Positions 34,471 to 44,496 of a stretch of DNA of 64,000 nucleotides are shown here, one piece after another. A program made the position numbers and the translations under genes. The first letter of the stretch is position 1. Every line of letters starts with the position of its first letter. Location of the stretch: NCBI GenBank assembly GCA_947504195.1, contig CANNGN010000002.1:310001-374000 (forward strand). Reading direction: 5' to 3'. Source of the DNA: an uncultured Vibrio sp. Lineage in GTDB: Bacteria > Pseudomonadota > Gammaproteobacteria > Enterobacterales > Vibrionaceae. The notes beneath the pieces are model-generated. The model worked only from the letters and a program-made list of their open reading frames with translations. It was not told where the DNA came from and ran no database searches.

Positions 34471-36471
34471 TTAGTCGGCTGGTGTTTCTGTCGCGACTAC
34501 TGGTTCTGGGAAAGCTTGCGTTGGTTTGGCAACGAGATTTCGGTTCTCTTGGTTCACTTCGGTTAGTACCACCTCAAGTGTCCCGCCTAGCTTATACACG
34601 ACCTCTTTATCTATGGATATAGTGCCAATTTCGTTGTTGCATTCGATTCTCTTCTTGTTGTCCACAATGAGAGAGCCAGGAATAAAGGCTGCCGCACCAT
34701 TTTCGAGAAGTCGTACGCGCATACCTGCTCGATTGATATCAAAGATTTCAGCGGTATATCGTGTTTCATTAGCTGGCTCTTCGGCAAGAGTACGAGCGTA
34801 TAACCAATCACTCACATTGCGTTCAGCCATTCTGTGATGTTTACGGTGTAAAGCTAGCTCTTCACCCACGGTTTCATCAGGTACTTGGACTGGCTCTTTA
34901 CCTAAAATGTGTGCTTTCAGCATTCGATGATTGATCATGTCACCGTATTTACGAATCGGAGAAGTCCAAGTGGCATACACATCTAAGCCCATCGCAAAAT
35001 GGGGTAGCGGTTGATTTCCGACCTCACTGTAGGCTTGGTACTTACGAATGCGATTATCCAAGTAGCTTGTCTCTTGCTTGGATAAACTGCGGCGAAGCTT
35101 GGCAAAACCGTCTACTGTCACTAATGACTCTTCGGTGTGACCTTCTACGCCATTGTCGGACAGCATAGTAAGTAAGTCCGCCATCTTTTCTGTTTTAACG
35201 CCGGCATGAGTATTAAATACACCTAAATCAAAGCTCTGTTTTAGGATTCGGCCAGCACAAATATTCGCGGTTACCATCGCTTCTTCAACCAAACGATTAG
35301 CACTGCGGCGAAGATCGGCATGGATGGCGACGACATCATTGTCTTCACTGAGCTCAAAACGATAATCAGGGCGATCAGGGAACACAACCGCATTGGTTTC
35401 TCGCCATTGCGCTCGTGCCAGTGATAGGTCATACAGATCGTTAACAACATCTGCAATATCTTCACTTGGTGCCCAGTGTTCACATTTTCCGTTTTCTAAA
35501 TAATCGGAGACGTGATCGTAAACCAAGCGTGCATGAGACTTTATGTTCGCAGCAAAAAAGCGAATATCATCACCAATCACACCATCTTTGGCGATGGTAA
35601 CAGTGCAGCATAGTGTTGGACGCAACGTGTCTTCGATAAGAGAACAAAGCTCATCGGCTAAATCTCTAGGCAGCATCGGAATATTTCGACCGGGTAGATA
35701 AATGGTGTAGCCACGTTCGCGCGCAACTTTATCCATAGCATCATCTGGAGTGATATACGCAGTTGGATCGGCTATCGCGATCGTCAGTTCGTAATCACCA
35801 GAATCGAGTTTCTTAGCATAGAGAGCGTCGTCCATATCTTTGGTTGATGCGCCATCGATGGTGACAAAGGGAATATGAGTTAGGTCTTCGCGAACCAGAG
35901 CATCATCATCTTTGAGTTGCCAATCATCGATGCCTTCTGGTTCTTTATTTGGCAAGTCGTTTTGTGCCAATGTTACCCACCAAGGCGCAATCTTATCGTC
36001 GGCATCGGTGATTTTTTCCGTGATTTCGACAAAGAAATGATCATCCTCTTTTTTGAGAGGGTGACGAATCAATTGACCAACAATCCAGTCATTATCTTGG
36101 AAATGGGTTGGATTCTGCCCTTTGGCTATTTTTGCTCGTAATGGGAGCTTCTTTAGTTGTGGATGATCGACCACAACATTGAGTTTGCCTTTTGTTAGCT
36201 TTACTCGTCCTATAAATCGAGACAGAAAGGGTTCAATCAATGTTTCAGGTTCGGCTACTTCTCGCTCTTTCTCTGTGCGAATAATCGCCGTCACTTTATC
36301 GCCATGCATACATTTTTTCATGTACGGCGGTGGGATAAAGAAGCTGGTTTTGTTGTCCACTTCGAGGAAACCAAACCCTTTATCAGTTGCCTTAACGGTT
36401 CCTTCTTTCTTGGGTAGGGTTTCTTGAATTTGCTGTTTGAGTTGTGCGAGTAGCGGGTTGTCTTGAAACAT
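34471..36471 (-). CDS. rnb: Exoribonuclease II
   Basis: 666 residues (E. coli 644). An N-terminal cold-shock-like domain ([20 protein letters not shown]) and the RNB catalytic domain are present; the latter has [20 protein letters not shown] with the metal-binding aspartates and [12 protein letters not shown], and a C-terminal S1 domain follows ([19 protein letters not shown]). RNase II degrades single-stranded RNA 3' to 5' in the cytoplasm. The C-terminal tail after the S1 domain ([12 protein letters not shown]) is slightly longer than usual. It is divergent from deaD across 544 bases. Confidence 0.95.
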   Translation of the reverse strand: MFQDNPLLAQLKQQIQETLPKKEGTVKATDKGFGFLEVDNKTSFFIPPPYMKKCMHGDKVTAIIRTEKEREVAEPETLIEPFLSRFIGRVKLTKGKLNVVVDHPQLKKLPLRAKIAKGQNPTHFQDNDWIVGQLIRHPLKKEDDHFFVEITEKITDADDKIAPWWVTLAQNDLPNKEPEGIDDWQLKDDDALVREDLTHIPFVTIDGASTKDMDDALYAKKLDSGDYELTIAIADPTAYITPDDAMDKVARERGYTIYLPGRNIPMLPRDLADELCSLIEDTLRPTLCCTVTIAKDGVIGDDIRFFAANIKSHARLVYDHVSDYLENGKCEHWAPSEDIADVVNDLYDLSLARAQWRETNAVVFPDRPDYRFELSEDNDVVAIHADLRRSANRLVEEAMVTANICAGRILKQSFDLGVFNTHAGVKTEKMADLLTMLSDNGVEGHTEESLVTVDGFAKLRRSLSKQETSYLDNRIRKYQAYSEVGNQPLPHFAMGLDVYATWTSPIRKYGDMINHRMLKAHILGKEPVQVPDETVGEELALHRKHHRMAERNVSDWLYARTLAEEPANETRYTAEIFDINRAGMRVRLLENGAAAFIPGSLIVDNKKRIECNNEIGTISIDKEVVYKLGGTLEVVLTEVNQENRNLVAKPTQAFPEPVVATETPAD

Positions 36472-37015
36472 TAGTGTATTGTATGCCTTTGATTTTTTAT
36501 GAGGAGTAATCTTTCCCCAAAAACGAAAATTTACCCGGTTAGGACAATTTACCCGGTTAGGGTAATAACCTTGCGAAGTACATCTATCTAAACGGTTACT
36601 GAGTCACATGTTACTAGCTAATCGGCGAAAAGTGTACTTATCAGGTGTTTGATTTGTGCTTATGAAAAAGGTCGTCAACTAATGATAGTAAGAATGTCGA
36701 TTTATTCACACGTTGATCTGGGTCTTTTGAGCAATTAAGTTACCCGAAAGAGGTAGGCGGTACCTGTCGCAACTGGGCATCGGGGGCTTTTTCGCTGATA
36801 TAACAACTAAAAAGTAAAAATATGTGACGGAATTCAATTTTTTCTGGCTTTTTAAGGGCAATTAGGGAATAATCCGCGTCCTTTGAGACGTCCCTAGCCG
36901 CTTTGGAGTATTTCAGTAAGTAGCTTTGCATCTTAGAATAGTATCTTTCCCAGTTTAAATGGGGAATGGTGAAGCGCATGGGACCTGATATTTACGTATA
37001 GTTAGTGGGGACCCC
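36472..37015. other. Long divergent region between rnb and deaD, 544 bases
   Basis: It holds tandem repeats (36528-36561) and a presumed long 5' leader of deaD. A 79-codon minus-strand frame at 36740-36979 is not supported as a gene. Long deaD leaders are known in E. coli. Confidence 0.55.
36528..36561. repeat. Two tandem copies of a 16-base sequence
   Basis: AATTTACCCGGTTAGG occurs at 36528-36543 and 36546-36561, an exact 18-base period. It lies 57-90 bases upstream of the rnb start. Confidence 0.75.
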
Positions 37016-37019
37016 ATGC
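36976..37019 (+). promoter_or_regulatory. Possible hairpin enclosing the deaD start codon
   Basis: GCATGGG (36976-36982) is complementary to CCCATGC (37013-37019), which contains the deaD ATG. A short GGGG-A-CCCC helix directly before the ATG competes with it. Either would hide the start codon and the weak GGGG ribosome site. Confidence 0.4.
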
Positions 37020-38875
37020 CAGAAGAAGTAACAATCCAATTTAGTGAATTAGCGTTAAACAAAGATGTCCTATCTGCATTAGATGCAATGGGATTTGTAA
37101 ACCCAACGCCAATTCAAGCCGCTGCCATTCCTTTTCTTTTAGAAGGGCGTGATGCTCTCGGTAAAGCACAAACCGGTACTGGTAAAACAGCTGCATTTTC
37201 GCTTCCTTTATTGAACAAAATCAACCTTGCTCAACATAAACCTCAAGCGATCGTTCTTGCTCCAACTCGCGAACTTGCGATTCAGGTTGCAGCAGAAATT
37301 AAATTACTTGGTAAAAACATCAAGGGTTTAAAAGTTCTTGAGATTTACGGTGGTGCTTCAATCGTTGATCAAATGCGTGCTCTACGCGCAGGTGCTCACA
37401 TTGTTGTTGGTACACCGGGTCGAGTTAAAGATTTGATCACTCGTGACCGTCTACACCTTGATGAAGTTACAACATTCATCTTGGATGAAGCCGACGAAAT
37501 GTTAAAAATGGGCTTCGTTGACGACGTAACGTGGATTTTGGAAAAAGCGCCAGAAACTGCACAGCGTGTACTATTCTCTGCGACCATGCCACCAATGGTT
37601 AAAACCATCGTTGATCGTTTCTTACGTAACCCAGCTCGTGTAGATGTGGCTGGAACAAACCAAACTGTTGCGAAAGTAGAGCAGCAATTCTGGGTTGTTA
37701 AAGGCGTAGAGAAAGACGAAGCAATGATGCGTTTGCTTGAAACCGAAGAAACCGATGCGTCAATCGTATTCGTTCGTACTCGTCAAGACACCGAACGTTT
37801 GGCAGATTGGTTAGGTGAGCGTGGCTTTAAAGCTGCAGCTCTGCACGGTGACATTCCTCAATCTTTGCGTGAGCGCACTGTTGATCATATTAAAAATGGC
37901 GTTATCGATATTCTTGTTGCAACCGACGTCGTTGCTCGTGGACTTGATGTGCCTCGTATTACGCACGTATTTAACTACGATATTCCGTTTGATGCAGAAT
38001 CTTACGTTCACCGTATTGGTCGTACTGGCCGTGCTGGACGTAAAGGTAAAGCGATTCTATTGGTTCGCACCAACCAAATTCGTATGCTGCGTACTATTGA
38101 ACGTGTTACTCGTTCGTCAATGGAAGAGATTCAACTTCCAGCTCGTGACAAAGTCGCTGAAGCACGTCTCATTAAGTTAGGCGAAGAACTTGCGTCAGAG
38201 ACCGGTCACAAAGCATTAGACAAATTCTCTGAGTTGGTTGAAAAGCTGCAAACATCTTTAGAGATCGATGCAACGACTCTCGCGGCGATTTTGCTTAAGC
38301 GTCAACAAGGTAAACGTCCACTATTTTATGTGGGTGAGGACCCAATGATTGCGCAAATCGCTCGTGATAAAGCGCGTCGTAGCGAACGTCGTGATTCTCG
38401 CGATTCTGGTGGCTATTCACGTGACCGTAATCAAGATTGGGAAACCTATCAATTACAAGTGGGTCGTGAACAAGGCGTACAAGTTAAAGATATCGTTGGT
38501 GCGTTGGCCAATGAACTTGGTTTAACCAAAGGATCGATCGGTGCAATTAAACTTGCTCCAGGCCATACCTTTGTTCAGTTACCAAAATCCATGTCTGCTG
38601 ATGTAACTCGTAAACTCAGCAAGCTACGCATTCGCCAAAAAGACGTAAGCGCAGTGGTTAGTGACTTTAGTGACTTCCGTGAAAACCGAGCTCCTCGTGG
38701 TGGCAACGGCGGTGGTGGTAATCGTGGCGGCAACCGTGACAATAACCGTCGTGGCGGTAATGGTGGTAACGGCGGAGAGCGTCGTTTTGACCGTAACCGT
38801 GGTGGTGATAGCCGTGGTAGTTACCGTGGTGAACGTGGTCATAACCCAAACAGAACTCGTCGCGCAGACGCTTAA
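37016..38875 (+). CDS. deaD: DEAD-box RNA helicase DeaD/CsdA
   Basis: 619 residues. Helicase motifs occur in order: the Q motif NPTPIQAAAIP, AQTGTGKTAAF, PTRELAIQ, LDEADEML, SAT, and HRIGRTGRAGR. The C-terminal DbpA-type RNA-binding domain (DIVGALANELGLTKGSIGAI) is followed by a Gly/Arg-rich tail. CsdA assists ribosome assembly and mRNA decay at low temperature. The gene has a long leader and a start codon that may be held in a hairpin. The tail generates spurious long open frames on other strands. Confidence 0.95.
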   Translation: MPEEVTIQFSELALNKDVLSALDAMGFVNPTPIQAAAIPFLLEGRDALGKAQTGTGKTAAFSLPLLNKINLAQHKPQAIVLAPTRELAIQVAAEIKLLGKNIKGLKVLEIYGGASIVDQMRALRAGAHIVVGTPGRVKDLITRDRLHLDEVTTFILDEADEMLKMGFVDDVTWILEKAPETAQRVLFSATMPPMVKTIVDRFLRNPARVDVAGTNQTVAKVEQQFWVVKGVEKDEAMMRLLETEETDASIVFVRTRQDTERLADWLGERGFKAAALHGDIPQSLRERTVDHIKNGVIDILVATDVVARGLDVPRITHVFNYDIPFDAESYVHRIGRTGRAGRKGKAILLVRTNQIRMLRTIERVTRSSMEEIQLPARDKVAEARLIKLGEELASETGHKALDKFSELVEKLQTSLEIDATTLAAILLKRQQGKRPLFYVGEDPMIAQIARDKARRSERRDSRDSGGYSRDRNQDWETYQLQVGREQGVQVKDIVGALANELGLTKGSIGAIKLAPGHTFVQLPKSMSADVTRKLSKLRIRQKDVSAVVSDFSDFRENRAPRGGNGGGGNRGGNRDNNRRGGNGGNGGERRFDRNRGGDSRGSYRGERGHNPNRTRRADA

Positions 38876-38897
38876 TTTAAGCAATTGAGTGACAAAT

Positions 38898-38923
38898 AAA
38901 ACCCATGATTCGTCATGGGTTTT
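38898..38923 (+). terminator. Terminator of deaD
   Basis: AAAACCCATGA pairs with TCATGGGTTTT over a TTCG tetraloop. Confidence 0.9.
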
Positions 38924-39110
38924 GTGTATTTGGGGGAAATAAGATTTATCCATTGTCATTTAAACCATTTGCTTTAAAATACCTCTTCGTTTATCGGAGG
39001 GCATTCGTATTTGTTCTCCTTTTTTTATTATTATTGGTTGGTTCTACCAACTGTATTTACTTTTAAATGCAAGTGTTGCTTAGTGTGCAACACCACTGTA
39101 AGGATTCCAC

Positions 39111-41039
39111 ATGCCTATTATTACTCTTCCCGACGGTAGTCAACGTCAATTCGATGCTCCTGTTTCTGTTTTAGAAGTCGCTCAATCTATTGGTCCTGGT
39201 CTTGCGAAAGCAACCATAGCTGGACGAGTAGACGGTGTTCGCGCTGACGCGTGTGATGTCATCGAGCAAGATGCTGCACTGGAAATTATTACCAATAAAG
39301 ATGACGTAGATGGACTTGAAATTGTTCGTCACTCATGTGCGCACTTGTTGGGGCATGCAATTAAGCAGTTATACCCTGATGCAAAGATGGCGATTGGTCC
39401 TACAATCGATAACGGCTTTTACTACGATATCGACCTAGAGGAGTCACTGACAGACGAAGATCTAGAGAAGATCGAAGCTCGTATGAAAGCATTGGCGAAA
39501 ACCAAATATGCTGTCGTTAAGAAAAATGTAAGTTGGCAAGAAGCTCGCGATGCTTTTGACGCTCGTGGAGAATCCTACAAAATTGAAATCCTAGACGAAA
39601 ATGTGTCTCGTGATGATCGTCCAGGCTTATACCACCACGAAGAATATATCGATATGTGTCGTGGTCCACACGTACCACATATGGGCTTTTGTCAGCATTT
39701 TACGTTGCTTAATGTGGCTGGTGCATACTGGCGCGGTAATAGCGATAACAAGATGCTGCAACGTATTTATGGCACAGCATTCCATGATAAAAAAGCACTT
39801 AAGGCGCACTTAACTCGCTTAGAAGAAGCGGCCAAACGTGATCACCGTAAATTGGGTAAACAACTTGATTTATTCCATATGCAGCAAGAAGCGCCAGGTA
39901 TGGTGTTTTGGCACAATCATGGTTGGACTGTCTATAAAGAGCTCGAAAACTTTATGCGCCAGCAGTTGGTTAAGTTTAACTACGAAGAGGTTCGAGCACC
40001 GCTTATCCTTGATGTGAGTATGTGGGAGAAATCCGGTCACTGGGATAAGTATGGTGATATGATCTTTGCAACTGAGTCGGAAAAGCGAACTTACGCGGTT
40101 AAACCGATGAATTGCCCAGGTCACTTACAGATTTTTAACCAAGGTCTTAAATCCTATCGCGATCTTCCTTATCGTATGGCGGAATTTGGCCTTGTGCATC
40201 GTAACGAGCCGTCTGGCTCATTGCACGGTTTGATGCGAGTTCGTTCATTTACACAGGATGACGCTCACGTATTCTGTACCGAAGACCAAATTTTGCAGGA
40301 AGTCTCTTCTTGTATTGAAATGGTGTTTGATACTTACGGTACTTTCGGCTTTGAAAATATTGATATTAAGTTATCAACCCGTCCAGAGCAGCGTGTTGGT
40401 TCCGATGAAACTTGGGATAAAGCAGAAAAAGCACTTGAAGAGGCTCTCGAAGCCAATAACTTGAGCTATGAATTGCAGCCGGGTGAAGGGGCATTTTACG
40501 GACCGAAAATTGAATTTACGCTCTATGATTGTCTCGATCGTGCGTGGCAGTGTGGTACTATTCAGCTCGACTTTTCAATGCCGGGCCGTTTAGGTGCGAC
40601 TTATATCGATGAAAACAACGAACGCCAAGTTCCGGTGATGATTCACCGAGCAATTTTAGGGTCGTTAGAACGCTTTATTGGTATTTTAGTTGAAGAATAT
40701 GCTGGTTTCTTCCCAACGTGGTTGGCACCAGAACAAGTTGTTGTCATGAATATTACGGACAAACAATCTGATTATGCTCAAGAAGTTGCACAAAAACTGC
40801 AAAAAAGTGGTATTAGAGCAAAAGCGGACTTGAGAAATGAGAAGATTGGCTTTAAAATTCGCGAACATACTTTGAAACGTGTACCTTATATGCTCGTTTG
40901 TGGTGACCAAGAAATGGAAGCCGGCGAAATTGCTGTTCGTACACGCAAGGGCAAGGACTTAGGTAAATTTAAATTGGACGACTTTATTTCATACGTTCAA
41001 ACCGAAGTTTCTAGCCGTAAGCTTAATCTGGAGGAATAA
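39111..41039 (+). CDS. thrS: Threonyl-tRNA synthetase
   Basis: 642 residues, the same length as E. coli ThrS. The N-terminal TGS domain ([20 protein letters not shown]) and the editing domain ([17 protein letters not shown], then [12 protein letters not shown]) are followed by the class II catalytic core ([42 protein letters not shown]) and the anticodon-binding domain. Zinc ligands are in MNCPGH, DDAH and the IHRAILGS region. It begins the translation operon thrS-infC-rpmI-rplT; infC follows after three bases. Confidence 0.97.
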   Translation: MPIITLPDGSQRQFDAPVSVLEVAQSIGPGLAKATIAGRVDGVRADACDVIEQDAALEIITNKDDVDGLEIVRHSCAHLLGHAIKQLYPDAKMAIGPTIDNGFYYDIDLEESLTDEDLEKIEARMKALAKTKYAVVKKNVSWQEARDAFDARGESYKIEILDENVSRDDRPGLYHHEEYIDMCRGPHVPHMGFCQHFTLLNVAGAYWRGNSDNKMLQRIYGTAFHDKKALKAHLTRLEEAAKRDHRKLGKQLDLFHMQQEAPGMVFWHNHGWTVYKELENFMRQQLVKFNYEEVRAPLILDVSMWEKSGHWDKYGDMIFATESEKRTYAVKPMNCPGHLQIFNQGLKSYRDLPYRMAEFGLVHRNEPSGSLHGLMRVRSFTQDDAHVFCTEDQILQEVSSCIEMVFDTYGTFGFENIDIKLSTRPEQRVGSDETWDKAEKALEEALEANNLSYELQPGEGAFYGPKIEFTLYDCLDRAWQCGTIQLDFSMPGRLGATYIDENNERQVPVMIHRAILGSLERFIGILVEEYAGFFPTWLAPEQVVVMNITDKQSDYAQEVAQKLQKSGIRAKADLRNEKIGFKIREHTLKRVPYMLVCGDQEMEAGEIAVRTRKGKDLGKFKLDDFISYVQTEVSSRKLNLEE

Positions 41040-41042
41040 ACT

Positions 41043-41600
41043 ATTAAAGGTGGAAGACGTGGCCAAGTGCCAGCTAAACAATCACTGCATCGTATTAACA
41101 ACGATATCCGTGGCGTTAGCGAAGTTCGCTTAAGTGGAAGTGGCACCGACGGTGATGATTCAAAAATTGTTTCACTTGATGAAGCAATGGATATCGCTGC
41201 AGAGGCCGGAATGGATCTAGTTGAGATCAGCCCTAATGCGGAACCACCAGTCTGTCGTGTGATGGACTATGGTAAGTTTATTTTTGAGAAGGCTAAAGCA
41301 GCTAAAGATCAAAAGAAAAAGCAAAAACAGGTTCAGATTAAGGAAGTTAAATTCCGTCCTGGAACTGATGTAGGAGACTATCAGGTAAAACTACGCAACC
41401 TGACTGGTTTCCTTGAAGACGGCAACAAGGTGAAGGTAACAATTCGCTTCCGTGGCCGAGAGATGGCTCACCAACAGATCGGTGTGGACGTTCTTAATCG
41501 TTTGAAAGAAGATACGGCTGAATTTGCAGTTGTTGAATCTTTCCCAACGAGAATTGAAGGCCGCCAAATGATCATGGTTTTAGCCCCTAAGAAGAAGTAA
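41043..41600 (+). CDS. infC: Translation initiation factor IF-3, AUU start
   Basis: 185 residues from the ATT at 41043. GGAGG lies eight bases upstream and the protein then opens with the conserved KGGRRGQ; a start at the GTG at 41067 would lose eight conserved residues. AUU initiation of infC is known in E. coli and allows IF-3 to repress its own synthesis by rejecting non-canonical starts. Conserved phrases include [20 protein letters not shown] and [11 protein letters not shown]-3 binds the 30S subunit. It is followed by a strong hairpin before rpmI. Confidence 0.95.
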   Translation: MKGGRRGQVPAKQSLHRINNDIRGVSEVRLSGSGTDGDDSKIVSLDEAMDIAAEAGMDLVEISPNAEPPVCRVMDYGKFIFEKAKAAKDQKKKQKQVQIKEVKFRPGTDVGDYQVKLRNLTGFLEDGNKVKVTIRFRGREMAHQQIGVDVLNRLKEDTAEFAVVESFPTRIEGRQMIMVLAPKKK

Positions 41601-41623
41601 TTAACGGCTTACAAGTAATAGAA

Positions 41624-41666
41624 CCTTGCCGTTCCTTTTATAAAAAGGAGCACGGTGGGGTTTTTA
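41624..41666 (+). promoter_or_regulatory. Terminator-like hairpin between infC and rpmI
   Basis: CCTTGCCGT pairs with ACGGTGGGG (with G-U pairs), continued by TCCTTTT/AAAAGGA, and followed by five T residues. It may attenuate transcription into rpmI-rplT or serve as an L20-dependent leader. Confidence 0.55.
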
Positions 41667-41718
41667 TTCGCCCTAATTACACGTTTATTAACTTAACTAC
41701 AATGCGGAGTTATTCATC

Positions 41719-41913
41719 ATGTCTAAGATGAAATCCAATAAAGGCGCTGCGAAGCGTTTCAAAAAAACTGGTGGCGGTTTTAAATTTAAGCACGCTACTA
41801 AACGTCACATCTTGACTAAACGTACGACTAAGAACAAGCGTCAGCTACGTCCAAATGCCATTCTTCCTAAATGTGAAGTTGCTGGTGTTGTTCGTATGTT
41901 GCCATACGCTTAA
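41719..41913 (+). CDS. rpmI: Ribosomal protein L35
   Basis: 64 residues, the normal bacterial length. The sequence is typical: [20 protein letters not shown], then [16 protein letters not shown]. It is a basic protein of the 50S subunit, directly upstream of rplT. The ribosome site GCGGAG precedes the ATG. Confidence 0.97.
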   Translation: MSKMKSNKGAAKRFKKTGGGFKFKHATKRHILTKRTTKNKRQLRPNAILPKCEVAGVVRMLPYA

Positions 41914-41955
41914 TTCTTTTTTGTATATTTATTCGTTTAGTTTAGGAGAAGCATA

Positions 41956-42309
41956 ATGCCTCGCGTAAAACGTGGTGTACAAGCTCGTGCACGTCATAAG
42001 AAAGTTCTAAAACAAGCTAAAGGTTACTACGGAGCACGTTCACGTGTTTACCGCGTAGCTTTCCAAGCTGTAACTAAAGCTGGTCAATACGCATACCGTG
42101 ACCGTCGCAATAAGAAACGTCAATTCCGTCAACTATGGATTGCACGTATCAATGCAGCATCTCGCCAAAATGGTCTATCTTACAGCCGTTTCATCAACGG
42201 TCTTAAGAAAGCATCTATCGAGATCGATCGTAAGATCCTTGCAGACATCGCAGTATTCGATAAAACAGCATTTGCTGTGCTTGTAGAGAAAGCAAAAGCT
42301 GCACTTTAA
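41956..42309 (+). CDS. rplT: Ribosomal protein L20
   Basis: 117 residues. The hallmark N-terminus [20 protein letters not shown] and [15 protein letters not shown] is followed by the globular domain ([18 protein letters not shown]). L20 binds 23S rRNA early in 50S assembly and in many bacteria represses the rpmI-rplT mRNA. A terminator follows 25 bases after its stop. Confidence 0.98.
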   Translation: MPRVKRGVQARARHKKVLKQAKGYYGARSRVYRVAFQAVTKAGQYAYRDRRNKKRQFRQLWIARINAASRQNGLSYSRFINGLKKASIEIDRKILADIAVFDKTAFAVLVEKAKAAL

Positions 42310-42333
42310 TTAGTAAGCAGTTCCCGTTTTCTG

Positions 42334-42360
42334 AAAAGGAGAGCTTCGGCTCTCCTTTTT
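42334..42360 (+). terminator. Terminator of the infC-rpmI-rplT operon
   Basis: AAAAGGAGAGC pairs with GCTCTCCTTTT over a TTCG tetraloop; T residues follow. Confidence 0.92.
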
Positions 42361-42380
42361 GTTTTTCTAAAAGAGAAACT

Positions 42381-43577
42381 ATGAATTCTAAATTGTTCAG
42401 AGGGGAGTCGGGAGTCTACTTCGCCATTATTGGTTTAACGGGATTGTCATTCGCTTTCATCATTCCAATTATGGCTCTCTTCTTAGTCAAAGAGCTCCAG
42501 ATCGAGCCCAGTTATATTGGTTTATATACGGTTAGTACTGCATTATCTACCATGGTAATTAGTCAGTTACTGGGTAACATGAGCGATCGTGGTGTCGATA
42601 GCAAATATCTCTTTCTTCTTAGCGCTGCTGCTATGGCACTTGGAGGTTTTTCATTCGCAATATTGACGCAATTTTGGCAAGCACTGATTGTTGGTGTGTG
42701 TTTTATGTCATTTGGTGGTGCGTCAATGTCACTGCTGTTTGCTATGATTCGTCGCTATTCCGAGCGTAGTGGACAAAATAGCACTCGTATTAGCTCTCAG
42801 ATGCGGGCTGCAATGTCCTTAGTTTGGGTGGTAGGGCCAACGTTGGCTTTTGCTTCAATGGAGTACTTAGGGACACGAAGCAACTTTATCTTGGCTTCGG
42901 TCATTAGTGTTACCGTGTTTATTTTTGCGGCACTGAAACTGACACCTGAAACTAAATCAGATAACTATGTGACTTCCCATGAAGCAATCAAGAAAAGAGT
43001 AGCGATACCTTTTTCGGTTTGGGCTTTGGGTTCAGGGATATTCTTCGCCAGTTTAGCCAATTCGGTCTATTTGAATTCGATGCCGATTTTTATGATTGAT
43101 GAGTTAGATATGCCTGTGTCCTTACCAGGAATACTGTTAGGTCTAACCGCAGGGCTCGAAATTCCCGTAATGCTCGTTGCCGCGCATTGGTCTGCACAAG
43201 TAGGTAAAATAAGAATGATGCGAATAAGCTTTTTATTTGGCCTGTTATTTTACATAGGGATGGAATGGCTTGACGGCTATGGGAGCTTTATCGCTTTGCA
43301 ATTGTTAAATGGTTTATTCTATGGGACGTTCGCCGGTTTAGGTGTCACGGTACTACAAGATTTTGCACCTCATATAGTAGGGAAATTATCGGCCTTTTAT
43401 ACCAACTGTATGACGATTGGAAATATGTGTGGTACGTCAATATTAGGCATCGTTGCACAATACCATGGTTTTAGAAACACATTGTACGTGTCGATGGTGG
43501 CAATATTTCTCTCATTTTCTATCTTTTTAGTGTTTGAATGGCGTTCTAAAGCGAAAAACACCGAAGCTGGATATTAG
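42381..43577 (+). CDS. MFS sugar efflux transporter, SetA/SotA-like
   Basis: 398 residues with twelve membrane segments. FAFIIPIMALFLVKELQIEP, VISQLLGNMSDRGVDSKYLF and MAAMSLVWVVGPTLAF-type stretches match the SET family of sugar efflux pumps. They export sugars or sugar analogues by proton antiport. The gene begins 20 bases after the rplT terminator and is probably transcribed on its own. Family-level confidence is good; the substrate is unknown. Confidence 0.78.
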   Translation: MNSKLFRGESGVYFAIIGLTGLSFAFIIPIMALFLVKELQIEPSYIGLYTVSTALSTMVISQLLGNMSDRGVDSKYLFLLSAAAMALGGFSFAILTQFWQALIVGVCFMSFGGASMSLLFAMIRRYSERSGQNSTRISSQMRAAMSLVWVVGPTLAFASMEYLGTRSNFILASVISVTVFIFAALKLTPETKSDNYVTSHEAIKKRVAIPFSVWALGSGIFFASLANSVYLNSMPIFMIDELDMPVSLPGILLGLTAGLEIPVMLVAAHWSAQVGKIRMMRISFLFGLLFYIGMEWLDGYGSFIALQLLNGLFYGTFAGLGVTVLQDFAPHIVGKLSAFYTNCMTIGNMCGTSILGIVAQYHGFRNTLYVSMVAIFLSFSIFLVFEWRSKAKNTEAGY

Positions 43578-43850
43578 AATAAAACCCATGTAACACCAGA
43601 TCAGGACAAGGTGATTGTGCCTTTATCTTGAAAGCGACGTATTTATACATAACAATGGACTGAATAAAAGAGTAATATATTATATATTCCACCACATTTG
43701 ATGTCTTGTGTGTTGTAAATAACACGTAGACACAGTATTTTTAAGCAACTTCTTTTGATTTGTATTGATGGTAAAGTCATAAGGTTGCATTACCTTTATC
43801 AAGATATTCGAATTATCACAGGCTAACAGGACGTTAGAAGGACAAGAAAA

Positions 43851-44384
43851 ATGGATTTTAGAGTCGCGCAGTATAGCGATTATGAACAGATAGCTCGCAT
43901 GCAAGCTGAGAATTGGAAAAACTATTATCGTGACATTATGAGTGCTGACTACTTACTCAAAGAAGTCGAAGATGATAGGAAGATGATTTGGCAAACTCGC
44001 TTAACAAATCAATCAATGAATCAGCATGTTATTGTTTTTGAAAACAATGGCTCCCTATGTGGGTTTGTTTGTGCATTCGGTAATCATGATTTTGAAAAAG
44101 GCTCAATTATCGAATCTCTTAATGTGGCTCCAGAGTATCAAAGTCAAGGTTGCCGCCAACGTCTTTTGGTCGAGATGACTAAATGGATCGGGCGTTATTT
44201 CCCAGATTCTGGAATCTATGTCGAAATAGGCGAGCAAAATACCGAAGCTTTAGCATACTACAGCGGACTTGGCGGTATTAGTACATCGAAAAAGGTTTGG
44301 GATACACCTTGTGGCGCAAGTATTACTGAACGTGTCTTTACATGGGAGACACCTCAGACGCTTCTTGATGCTATTGGTGACTAG
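43851..44384 (+). CDS. GNAT-family N-acetyltransferase
   Basis: 177 residues. The acetyl-CoA-binding region is visible as IESLNVAPEYQSQGCRQRLL (motif A, with Q-S-Q-G-C-R in place of the usual Q-x-x-G-x-G/A), followed by VEIGEQNTEALAYYSGLG. The N-terminus FRVAQYSDYEQIARM is typical of the family. The acceptor substrate is unknown. It is a single gene with its own terminator. About 270 bases upstream hold no gene. Confidence 0.82.
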   Translation: MDFRVAQYSDYEQIARMQAENWKNYYRDIMSADYLLKEVEDDRKMIWQTRLTNQSMNQHVIVFENNGSLCGFVCAFGNHDFEKGSIIESLNVAPEYQSQGCRQRLLVEMTKWIGRYFPDSGIYVEIGEQNTEALAYYSGLGGISTSKKVWDTPCGASITERVFTWETPQTLLDAIGD

Positions 44385-44417
44385 AGTTTTTGTTAAAAGA
44401 TAGTAAAAGATTGATAA

Positions 44418-44460
44418 AAAAAAGAGCGATAGCCAGTTATATGGATATCGCTCTTTTTTT
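44418..44460. terminator. Bidirectional terminator between GNAT and FKBP genes
   Basis: AAAAGAGCGATA pairs with TATCGCTCTTTT over a 14-base loop with T and A runs at both ends. Confidence 0.85.
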
Positions 44461-44496
44461 GATATGACAGCAATACGATGAATTAACCGTCGCAGA

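Noticed and set aside
36740..36979. 79-codon minus-strand open frame in the rnb-deaD spacer
   Set aside because: No ribosome site, unusual composition, and it overlaps the presumed deaD leader; better explained as chance.
38624..38959. Long minus-strand frame under the end of deaD
   Set aside because: It is the mirror of the Gly/Arg-rich tail of DeaD, with low-complexity Thr/Val repeats; not a gene.
39037..39051. GTTGGT-TCT-ACCAAC hairpin before thrS
   Set aside because: Considered as a tRNA-like operator for ThrRS, but the loop lacks the CGU anticodon-like bases known for E. coli, and the stem is short.
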